Positions 9,357 to 17,067 of a DNA stretch of 64,000 bases are shown here, in pieces (the stretch's first letter is position 1; every line of letters starts with the position of its first letter). The stretch lies in assembly GCA_002494625.1 (NCBI GenBank), contig DACH01000005.1, positions 123,591-187,590 on the forward strand, written 5' to 3'. Source of the DNA: Archaeoglobus sp. UBA234. GTDB taxonomy: Archaea > Halobacteriota > Archaeoglobi > Archaeoglobales > Archaeoglobaceae. The notes under the pieces are model-generated. The model ran no database searches. It saw only the letters and a list, made by a program, of their open reading frames with translations, and was not told the origin of the DNA. The translations under genes were made by a program, and so were the position numbers.

Positions 9357-9509
9357 GAACCTTCAAAACCGAGTTTTATAATTTTGTTATGGTCAGGCAT
9401 ATTTCTATAATTTTAATCTCTCCTTTGTTGCCAGATTTCATCAATTCCGGAGATTATTGTATCCATTGTAACCACAAGAACCTCTTCTAAGTGGATGGAT
9501 TTTATAGTT

Positions 9510-11465
9510 TCAAATCTCAATCACCTCACCTGTCCTCTCATAAGTCCTCAAACCCGATGGAAGATGTTTGCTGAACCCCTCTGATTTCAGAACTCTCAGA
9601 AAGCTCTGAATCTTTTCTAAGTCAAATCTATCTTTCGGAATGAGAAAGTCATACTCTTCAGCCCTGACAGGTATAAAATCAAGAGAATATCTGTCCGCTA
9701 CAGTTTTTATACCCAAGCCCGCCTCAGCTTTACCCATTAGAACCGCAACAGCTACAGAAGTATGAGATCTGGCTTCGATGGTGTAACCATTGATTCCTGA
9801 GATGAGAGAATTAAAATCCTCTCCAATCTCTTCCGCTATTTTCCTGAGATGCATATCAAGCAATATTCTTGTTCCAGAGCCCCTGTTTCTGTTGATTATC
9901 TTTAAATTTTTCTCAACAATATCTCTGATACCCTTCACGCCCTCTGGATTGCCCTTTGGTAGTATTATCCCCTGCTCCCTCAAATAACCCTTCACAAGAT
10001 AGCACTTACCTGACAGTCCATATTTTCTGATATAGGGGATGTTGTATTCTCCACTCTCATCCAGAATGTGGACTCCAGCAATGTCTGCCTCTCCCCTTTT
10101 TACCGCTGATATCCCTCCAGAGGAACCAGCATTTATTGTTTTGGCAGACACATCACTTTTTTTCTTCAGAATTTTGAGAATTATATCTATGCCTATGCAG
10201 TGGCTTCCTATAATCATCAGATCTGCTGGCTTTATTTCCTCGCTGAAAAGACTCACTTTCACTTTTTCCCCGGGCTCAATTATGGATTTTTCCTCTCCAA
10301 TCTCAATAAACCCATCAGTCTCCGAGAGAGAGGTTATCGCTCCACTATAATATCCTGAAACAGGATAGACTGAGTATCCCTCACCCCCTCTTACAATATT
10401 AACAGGGAGAAATTCGGTTCTGCCAGATACAGAGTGAATTTTCATTGGAACCTCTGCCTCAATTTCAATCTCATGTTTTTTCCTCAACCCTGCCATTTTT
10501 CTTATTAAAGGACTTACGAATATCCTGTAAATCATCAGAGCAGAGGTAGGATTTCCAGGAAGACCAAAAGCAGGTTTTCCATTGAGATCGGCTATTATGG
10601 TTGGCTTTCCTGGTTTTACGGAGATTCCATGGACAAGAACACCGGGTTCAAACCGTTCAAATATCCTGTAAACCATGTCGCCCGCTCCGGCAGAAGTTCC
10701 ACCTGAACATAGGATTATCTCACAGTTCAAAGCCTCTTTAACTTTGTTCTCTATATCTTTCTCTTCATCTCTCGCTATTCCAAGAAAAACAGGATCACCA
10801 CCGTCTTCTCTGACAGAATTAACTAATGTGAACGAATTAACATCATAAATTCCACCATATTCGAGCTTTTCTCCTGGTAGAATAAGTTCATTGCCAGTGG
10901 AGAAAATGGCAACTTTTGGTCTTCTGTATACTCTCACCTTCGAGATGCCTGCAGCACTGAGAACACCTATTTCTCTTGGCGATAGAATTTCCCCTTCTCT
11001 CAAAATGAGTTCTCCAGCCATTATATCAGAACCTGCAAACATAACATTCTCCCCGGGAGAGACTGCTCGATAAACCAGCACTTCATTCTTTCTCTCCTCG
11101 CAGTACTCCTCCATCACAACTGCATTGGCACCGGATGGAAGAGGCGCTCCGGTGGCTATTTCAACAGTAAACCCCCTCTTTACCTCAAAAGCTGGATGAT
11201 CTCCGGCAGATATCCTCCCTATCAGCTTTAGCCTTACTGGAGAATCTTCATCAGCCTCAAAAGTATCTTCAGCCAGAACAGCATAGCCATCCATCGTTGA
11301 GCGGTCGAATGGTGGAACATCAATTTCAGCCTCATAATCTTCTGCGACAACTCTTCCATAGGCAGAGATGAGCTCAATTTCTTCAATTTCAGGATCCATC
11401 GGAAAGCTCCGTATGATTTCATGAGCTTTTTTCACTGAAACCAGATTTCGAAAAACTTTCTTCAT
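9510..11465 (-). CDS. MoeA-type molybdopterin molybdotransferase fused to PBP-like domain
   Basis: Residues about 1-405 are MoeA: PPFDRSTMDGYAV, GDHPAFEVKRG, IATGAPLPSGANAVVM, STGNELI, SGGTSAGAGD, GLPGNPTSALM. This part inserts Mo or W into adenylylated molybdopterin. Residues about 410-651 form a LysR/ModA-like substrate-binding domain (DLMIIGSHCIGIDIIL, RGSGTRILLDMHL, SHTSVAVAVLMGKAEAGLGIKTV), possibly a metal-oxyanion sensor; this two-domain build is known in archaea. It follows the other moeA by 4 nt with GGTGAGAAA before the ATG. The last 45 nt of its coding end recur inverted at 12801-12845. Confidence 0.92.
   Translation of the reverse strand: MKKVFRNLVSVKKAHEIIRSFPMDPEIEEIELISAYGRVVAEDYEAEIDVPPFDRSTMDGYAVLAEDTFEADEDSPVRLKLIGRISAGDHPAFEVKRGFTVEIATGAPLPSGANAVVMEEYCEERKNEVLVYRAVSPGENVMFAGSDIMAGELILREGEILSPREIGVLSAAGISKVRVYRRPKVAIFSTGNELILPGEKLEYGGIYDVNSFTLVNSVREDGGDPVFLGIARDEEKDIENKVKEALNCEIILCSGGTSAGAGDMVYRIFERFEPGVLVHGISVKPGKPTIIADLNGKPAFGLPGNPTSALMIYRIFVSPLIRKMAGLRKKHEIEIEAEVPMKIHSVSGRTEFLPVNIVRGGEGYSVYPVSGYYSGAITSLSETDGFIEIGEEKSIIEPGEKVKVSLFSEEIKPADLMIIGSHCIGIDIILKILKKKSDVSAKTINAGSSGGISAVKRGEADIAGVHILDESGEYNIPYIRKYGLSGKCYLVKGYLREQGIILPKGNPEGVKGIRDIVEKNLKIINRNRGSGTRILLDMHLRKIAEEIGEDFNSLISGINGYTIEARSHTSVAVAVLMGKAEAGLGIKTVADRYSLDFIPVRAEEYDFLIPKDRFDLEKIQSFLRVLKSEGFSKHLPSGLRTYERTGEVIEI
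9514..9558. repeat. 45-bp inverted repeat, copy A (moeA 3' end)
   Basis: The reverse complement of 9514-9558 is identical base for base to 12801-12845. This copy encodes the C-terminal SGLRTYERTGEVIEI of the MoeA-PBP fusion. The arms bracket the whole moeA pair. Confidence 0.9.
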
Positions 11466-11469
11466 TTTC

Positions 11470-12768
11470 TCACCTTCTCAAATGAGAAATCAACCTTATT
11501 TCCACCTCTTCTCCCTCTTCATAGCCTTCTTTTTCCTCTGCAATCTCTACAATTCCATCAGCTTTTGCCAGAGTTGAGATTATTCCACTACCAGATGTTC
11601 TGATTGGTTCAGCAAAAACAACACCTTTCTCAAACTCCACTTTTACTCTTGTAAATGTTCTCAGACCCGGCTGAGAGGGGATTCTTCTTTTAGCGATAGC
11701 TTTGAGCCTGCATCCCGGCTGATATACTTCCCTGCATTCAATGCCGTGCATCCTCGTCAATATTCTTGGAACAATTAGATTGAAGGCTATGTAGCATGCA
11801 ACAGGAAAGCCTGGGAGCAGAATGACTGGTTTTTTACTACAGGATGTGATGCCAGCTGGCATACCTGGTTTTATTGCAAGTCCATGGATAAAGACACCGT
11901 CTCTCAATTCATTGACAATCTCCGGAACCAGATCTTTTGTCCCGACAGAGGTTCCACCGCTGAAAACGATCATATCCGATACTTTCAGGGCTTTTCTGAA
12001 GGTTTTGCTCAATGCTTCTCTATCATCGGGGATTATTCCCATATCAAGTGGTTCTGCATTCAGATCCTCCAAAAGACTCAGGAGCATGTATCGATTTGAA
12101 TCCACTATCTTTCCATCGAAAGGTTCAGTATCCGGTTCAACAAGCTCATTACCTGTTGATATAACAGAAACTACTGGCTTCTTAAAGACCTCCACTTCCA
12201 GATTGCCTGTTGCTGCGAAAACTGCAATGTGATGGGGTTGAATTAACTCTCCTCTCTCAAGAACCTTTTCTCCAGTTTTGAAGTCTTCCCCCTTTCTCGA
12301 AACATTTTTCCATGGTGTTAAGGGCTGATAAACCTCAATGAGGTCATCATCAAGTTTATTTGTGTGTTCAATCATCACCACGGCATCTGTTCCAGAAGGA
12401 AGAGGGGAACCTGTTGCAACCCTGACTGCTTCACCCTCATCGACATATACTTCCTTAAACTCCCCAATATCAATGCTATCAACCACTTTAAATATCTGTG
12501 GGTTCGTTGAACTAGCTCCAAAAGTTTCCTCAGCTCTTAATGCATACCCATCAACAGCAGACCTGTTAAAATGAGGAACATCTCTTTTTGAGAAAACATC
12601 CATGGCAAGAACTCTCCCTGAGGTTTGAGTGAAATGGACTTTCTCAGTTTCGAGTGAATTTATTCTGCTACCTTCGAAGAAAAGTTTCAAAGCATCTTCA
12701 ACCTTCTTCTTCTCAGAAAATCCACGCTGACGAACATCCCTGAAATTCCCATTAGCATGAGATTCCAT
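11470..12768 (-). CDS. moeA: molybdopterin molybdotransferase MoeA
   Basis: Stand-alone MoeA of 432 residues for molybdate or tungstate insertion into the pterin cofactor. It shows VPHFNRSAVDGYALRA, VRVATGSPLPSGTDAVVM, RKGEDFKTGEKVLERG, STGNELVEP, DSNRYML, SGGTSVGTKD, KPGMPAG and LPGFPVACY. Normal length with the C-terminal beta domain (RIPSQPGLRTFTRVKV). Two consecutive MoeA genes are common in archaea and may serve Mo and W or different steps; which does what cannot be told here. A TTTAAGT element on the minus strand at about 12790-12797 may be the promoter, immediately inside the inverted-repeat arm. Confidence 0.93.
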   Translation of the reverse strand: MESHANGNFRDVRQRGFSEKKKVEDALKLFFEGSRINSLETEKVHFTQTSGRVLAMDVFSKRDVPHFNRSAVDGYALRAEETFGASSTNPQIFKVVDSIDIGEFKEVYVDEGEAVRVATGSPLPSGTDAVVMIEHTNKLDDDLIEVYQPLTPWKNVSRKGEDFKTGEKVLERGELIQPHHIAVFAATGNLEVEVFKKPVVSVISTGNELVEPDTEPFDGKIVDSNRYMLLSLLEDLNAEPLDMGIIPDDREALSKTFRKALKVSDMIVFSGGTSVGTKDLVPEIVNELRDGVFIHGLAIKPGMPAGITSCSKKPVILLPGFPVACYIAFNLIVPRILTRMHGIECREVYQPGCRLKAIAKRRIPSQPGLRTFTRVKVEFEKGVVFAEPIRTSGSGIISTLAKADGIVEIAEEKEGYEEGEEVEIRLISHLRR

Positions 12769-12800
12769 AGTTCTATCTGAGTGCGGGAACTTAAATCATT

Positions 12801-12873
12801 ATCGGGTTTGAGGACTTATGAGAGGACAGGTGAGGTGATTGAGATCGAGATTGTGAATAAAGCTTCTGAATAA
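12801..12873 (+). pseudogene. stranded moeA C-terminal fragment (45-bp inverted repeat, copy B)
   Basis: 12801-12845 is an exact inverted copy of the moeA-PBP 3' end at 9514-9558. Read on the plus strand it gives SGLRTYERTGEVIEI and continues in frame EIVNKASE to TAA at 12871-12873. It has no start or upstream domain, so it is a gene fragment left by recombination. It lies 33 bp upstream of the first moeA start, in the opposite orientation. Confidence 0.75.
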
Positions 12874-13138
12874 AGTTGCTAAATTTTGTGTCGATGCGGA
12901 TGTCGATGCGAAAAGTAAAACTGTTAAGGTAGGACTCATCTTTTACATTATCCTTTTAGAATATTCACCAGATATAATCCAAAAGCCCAAAACTTCTGGT
13001 TAAAAAATCTTCAGGAAGTTCTCGAAATGCTCCTTTGATTACGCCTGCAAACATCTTTAAAACATCATGAAAACACCATATTCGAGCTTTTCCAAAATTT
13101 TAAATATTTAAATTTGAAAATATTAAAAGGTGATTGGA
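12874..13138. other. intergenic region with degenerate sequence
   Basis: No intact gene. The nonamer GTCGATGCG occurs twice near 12890-12910. On the minus strand, 12965-13054 reads MFAGVIKGAFRELPEDF and then LTRSFGLLDYIW before TGA; it resembles the tail of a larger protein but was not identified. An AT-rich stretch TTTTAAATATTTAAA (about 13098-13112) is the probable promoter of the next gene. Confidence 0.4.
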
Positions 13139-14179
13139 ATGGAGGATATTAAATTCAGCATGCTACTCCCATATCCGGCTCCAGAACCGGTAGAAAGGGT
13201 TTTCAGACTTGTTGAGAGAATTGAGAAGTATCCGATAGATTCAATCTGGCTTCCCGATCATCTTCTAATGTATCCACCCGGGTACTGCCCTGATGTATGG
13301 AGTCTGATATCTGCTCTTGCCGTTAAAACCTCCCTTAGAATCGGCACGGGAGTTACATGCCCTCACAGAAGACATCCGGCGGTGTTTGCCCAGATGGTGG
13401 CAACGATCGATCACCTCTCTCAGGGCGGAATTAATGTTGGCATAGGGGCTGGAGAATCCATGAATCTCGACCCCTTTGGCATCGAATGGAGAAAGAAACC
13501 TGTGTCTAAGATGAAAGAGTTTATAGAGGTATGTAGACTCCTCTGGAGCGGTGAGAAAGTGAACTATGTGGGTGAGTTTTACAGGTTGAAAAATGCATAT
13601 CTTCAGATAAAGCCAAAAAGGGAAATTCCCTTTTACATCGGAGCAAATGGCAGGAATACAAGAGAAATTACCGGAATGATGGCTGAAGGCTGGCTTCCTA
13701 TCTGTGAAAGCCCAAAAACTTATCGGCAGAACATTGAGGATATCAAAAGAGGAGCAAAAAAGGCTGGAAGAGATTTTGAGAGAATAGATACAGCACTTCA
13801 GATCTATACCGCTATTTCTGAAACCGAAGAGGCGCTCAATTTTGTGAAGATGTTTCCGGCGGTTATGATTCTCGGTTCACTTAAGAAACTAAGGGAGGCA
13901 GGTTATAAGGTTGATATTACTGAGATAGGGGATGAATTCTACTTTAAAGATTTGATCCCCGGTGAAGACTCTGAACAAAAGCTTCTTGAGCTCATTCCGA
14001 AGGTACCTCTTGACCTCTCAAAGGATTTTGCCATCATGGGTGATAAAGAGGAATGCATCAGCAAAATTGAGGAATTCGCGAAGGCGGGTGTAAAGCATTT
14101 TGTCCTCATCAATGTTGGTCCAGATCCAAAAGAGACCCTGAGAATCTACGGGGAGGAGATAATACCATACTTCAGGTGA
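13139..14179 (+). CDS. LLM-class (luciferase-like) F420-dependent oxidoreductase
   Basis: TIM-barrel flavin/F420 enzyme of about 346 residues. Marks: SIWLPDHLLMYPPGYCPDVW, RIGTGVTCPHRRHPAVFAQMVATIDHLSQGG, GIGAGESMNLDPFGI, FYIGANGRNTREITGMMAEGW and the C-terminal GDKEECISKIEEFAKAGVKHFVL. The pattern fits the F420-dependent alcohol dehydrogenase or Mer-like branch; the substrate is not clear. The ATG at 13139 follows AAAGGTGATT, so an upstream GTG inside the Shine-Dalgarno is rejected. A gene of F420 synthesis (cofE) lies at 19785. Confidence 0.85.
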   Translation: MEDIKFSMLLPYPAPEPVERVFRLVERIEKYPIDSIWLPDHLLMYPPGYCPDVWSLISALAVKTSLRIGTGVTCPHRRHPAVFAQMVATIDHLSQGGINVGIGAGESMNLDPFGIEWRKKPVSKMKEFIEVCRLLWSGEKVNYVGEFYRLKNAYLQIKPKREIPFYIGANGRNTREITGMMAEGWLPICESPKTYRQNIEDIKRGAKKAGRDFERIDTALQIYTAISETEEALNFVKMFPAVMILGSLKKLREAGYKVDITEIGDEFYFKDLIPGEDSEQKLLELIPKVPLDLSKDFAIMGDKEECISKIEEFAKAGVKHFVLINVGPDPKETLRIYGEEIIPYFR

Positions 14180-14599
14180 ACTTCAGGAATGTTTTGTCTT
14201 CAGAAAGTACTTCTCTGATCTCTATATGCTATGAGGAATATGGACTATGAAGACAAACCTCTTTAATTGTTAATCCCATAGATAACAGCAACTTCACTAT
14301 AGCTGGTGCATTGGAGGAACGGAATGAGTTTGATTAAGTCATCCTGGGTTTGTATTTTGAAAACAGGAGATTACGATGTAAGAAGCGGACCGATTTCAAC
14401 TAAAAAAATGCGGTTCAGTATGTATTGATGTTTTCATATATTTTAAAAACAAATCAATTGTGCAGGAAAGCTTACGAACAAAGACATAACCAGAAAAATC
14501 GACCAATAGCTGAGGGACGGATTCGTGATACTGATTGAGATACTAATTAAGATACTTTTACAAAAAACTATTAATATTAGAGTCATCTTATTTCTTATA
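14180..14599. other. 420-bp intergenic region
   Basis: No credible gene on either strand: short frames full of stops. The last 70 bases are strongly AT-rich (CTATTAATATTAGA around 14567-14580) and probably hold the promoter of the bifunctional-nuclease-like gene. Confidence 0.4.
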
Positions 14600-15046
14600 A
14601 TGGAAAAAGTAGCAGAGGTCTTTGGCGTTTTCGCAGCCCCCAGTGTGATGGGATTGTCTCCTGTTGTGGTTCTCAGATCAGAGGATGGAAGGTATCTTCC
14701 GATTTATATAGGCATTTCTGAAGCAATGGCAATTCATTCTGCCCTGAAAAACAGAATAATGTCCCGTCCCATGACCCATGACCTGATGGCAGAGATTCTG
14801 AAAAAGCTCAGAACAAAGATAAATAAAATCATCATCGACGATCTTGTGGATAACACTTTCTATGCAAGGATTATACTCAAGCAGAATGATCATGAGATAG
14901 AGCTTGATGCAAGACCCAGTGATAGCATAGCAATGGCCGTCAGGATGGCGTGTCCGATTTACATCGATGAGAAAGTGCTTGATGAGGCTGGACAGGAAGA
15001 GGAGTTATCTTCAGAGTTTGTGGAATTTGATCAGATAGTGCAGTAA
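14600..15046 (+). CDS. bifunctional nuclease family protein (DUF151)
   Basis: BFN/DUF151-fold protein of 148 residues. Diagnostic features are VVVLRSEDGRYLPIYIGISEAMAI, MSRPMTHDLMAEIL, NTFYARIIL and LDARPSDSIAMAVRMACPIYI. Plant and bacterial relatives have reported nuclease activity; the archaeal role is unproven. The ATG at 14600 is preferred over an upstream ATG at 14525 because the extra residues are a non-conserved AT-rich translation. Its 3' end overlaps the convergent helicase gene by 16 nt. Confidence 0.88.
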   Translation: MEKVAEVFGVFAAPSVMGLSPVVVLRSEDGRYLPIYIGISEAMAIHSALKNRIMSRPMTHDLMAEILKKLRTKINKIIIDDLVDNTFYARIILKQNDHEIELDARPSDSIAMAVRMACPIYIDEKVLDEAGQEEELSSEFVEFDQIVQ

Positions 15047-16980
15047 TCCGTTTCTCTATTCTCAATTTCAAAAATCTTTTCTGAATCTATTAGCATTCCT
15101 TTTCTCCGGACGAACTCGATAAATCGGTTGTAAGTTTCGTTGGCTTTTAGTGTTGAGCTATCTCCTACGACAATGAGCATCTTTTTGGCTCTTGTCAGTG
15201 ATACATTCAGTCTCCTCAAATCGGTCAGGAATCCGAGATTTCTCTGTCTGTTTGATCTTACAAGTGAGAGAATCACCACATCCTTCTCTCTACCCTGATA
15301 ACCGTCCACTGTATTGACTTCCACATCATTTTTCAGTCTCGATCTAATCAGTTCAACCTGGTCGTCATATGGTGTGATAATTCCCACATCACTCTCTCTG
15401 ACGAACTTCAAAATTTCATGCAGAACTTTTTCAACGATCTCAGCTTCGTATGGATTCTCACGAGACTCAGAACCTTTTCTCTGTTTTTCCAATCTCCTCT
15501 CACTCCCTGATGTGTCGATGAAAATAAGCGGGCTTTTGAAGGGACTGCAATCGGGTGTTGGCCTCTCTGAATTGCCCACTGAGATTTTGCCATCGTAAAA
15601 TTCATTTGCAGGGAACTCCATAAGCAGACTGTTCATTCTGTACTGAACTCTCAGCATTTTTGATTTTTGCGGGTAACGAGTTATCAGCTTTTCAAAAAGT
15701 GTCTCCTGAAGCTCTTTAGATACCAAAACTGTTGGTGGGAGTTGTTTGTGGTCTCCTGCAAGGATGAACCTCTCTGCCTTTGAAAGTGGTATGAGAATGC
15801 TGGGGATCGTTGCCTGTGAAGCCTCATCCACCACAGCGACATCAAACTCAAAATCCTGAAGAAATTCAAGAGCTGAAGATGAGTTGGTTGTGAGAACGAC
15901 ATCCGAATCCTCAATTACATCCCTGATAATCTCTTTTTCAATCTCTTTCGAAAGTCTGTAGTGGCTTTGAACTTCTTTGTCAAGCCCTATCCAGCCTGCA
16001 AGACTTTTAATTCTGTCATGTGAAAGACCCCTCAGGCTTATACCTTTTTTAGCAGCCTCAAGAATCTCCTCATTGCTCAAACCTCTTCTGAGAGCTGGAA
16101 CTGGCTTGGTGAAGAGATCTCTTTTTCTGGAAAGCTTTTCTGCCTGCATTCTGTGAATCCTTACCTTTCTGTATTCGGCATGGCTCTCCACGAGTGAGGC
16201 TAGAGTACTCTTTCTCAGCTCTCTCGATACTCTCGAGGGATGTCCCAGTCTGACCACTTTTATGTTGTTGAGAAGTTCAGCTATGTTATCTACAGCAACA
16301 TTGCTTTCTGCTACAGCCAGAACCCTGTTCCCTCTTTTTACCTCCTGGATGACAAGTTCTGCAACTGTTCTTGTTTTTCCTGTTCCAAAGGGACCGTGGA
16401 TGAGAAAGAAATCATCGCTTCCAAGGGAATACTCAATTGCCTCAATCTGGCTGCTGTTCAGCTTTCTGTCTTCTGGAGAGAAGTTCACTCTTTTACTCTC
16501 TGAAGGCTTTTCTATTCCAAGCATCAGCTTCAGAACATTCTTTCCTCTTCTGTTGAGGTTCTCAAGATTCTCCAGCTGTCTCCTGAAAGTTATATCACTG
16601 GCGTGGAGATCCAGTCTGGCATCTCTCAAAGCCCAGCGAGGAATGTTCTCTACGGAGATTGTAATATAGCACTTACCTCTCTCCACAACAGTTCCGATCA
16701 GGTCACTTTTCAGTGGGTCTCCTTTACTGATAACCACCAGATCTCCTGTGGAAATCTCAGTTTTGAACTCCCTTTTTCTCCCGTATCTCACGAGGATAAA
16801 ACCGAATTCTTCCCCAATAATTTTCCCATTGAGGTTCAGAATTGCCCTTCCAATTCTTTCTCTTTGCTCACCGCTGAGTAACCTCATCTCTCTCTGCATT
16901 GCTCTGATTTCTGCATCTCTTTCTATCTGAACAAGTTCTTTCAACTTTCTTATGTAATTTCTGAGGGTCATCTCACTCAT
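15031..16980 (-). CDS. SF1 DNA/RNA helicase (IGHMBP2/UPF1-like)
   Basis: Superfamily 1B helicase of 649 residues. Visible motifs in order: Walker A IHGPFGTGKTRTVAEL, AVAESNVAVDNIAELL, DEAH-type VVDEASQAT, LAGDHKQLPPTVL, LRVQYRMNSLLMEF, IITPYDDQVELIRSRL, TVDGYQGREKDVVILSLVRSN and RLNVSLTRAKKMLIVVGD. An N-terminal beta region (about 40-120) matches the family's oligonucleotide-binding part. Likely a 5'-3' helicase in repair or RNA metabolism. Divergent from alaS. Confidence 0.9.
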   Translation of the reverse strand: MSEMTLRNYIRKLKELVQIERDAEIRAMQREMRLLSGEQRERIGRAILNLNGKIIGEEFGFILVRYGRKREFKTEISTGDLVVISKGDPLKSDLIGTVVERGKCYITISVENIPRWALRDARLDLHASDITFRRQLENLENLNRRGKNVLKLMLGIEKPSESKRVNFSPEDRKLNSSQIEAIEYSLGSDDFFLIHGPFGTGKTRTVAELVIQEVKRGNRVLAVAESNVAVDNIAELLNNIKVVRLGHPSRVSRELRKSTLASLVESHAEYRKVRIHRMQAEKLSRKRDLFTKPVPALRRGLSNEEILEAAKKGISLRGLSHDRIKSLAGWIGLDKEVQSHYRLSKEIEKEIIRDVIEDSDVVLTTNSSSALEFLQDFEFDVAVVDEASQATIPSILIPLSKAERFILAGDHKQLPPTVLVSKELQETLFEKLITRYPQKSKMLRVQYRMNSLLMEFPANEFYDGKISVGNSERPTPDCSPFKSPLIFIDTSGSERRLEKQRKGSESRENPYEAEIVEKVLHEILKFVRESDVGIITPYDDQVELIRSRLKNDVEVNTVDGYQGREKDVVILSLVRSNRQRNLGFLTDLRRLNVSLTRAKKMLIVVGDSSTLKANETYNRFIEFVRRKGMLIDSEKIFEIENRETDYCTI

Positions 16981-17067
16981 TCCAGCTCTTTCCTGAATTC
17001 GATACTGAATTAATAATGTGGGAGATTAACAAAAAGTATTATATGTTTTCTCGTTACCTCAAACTCA

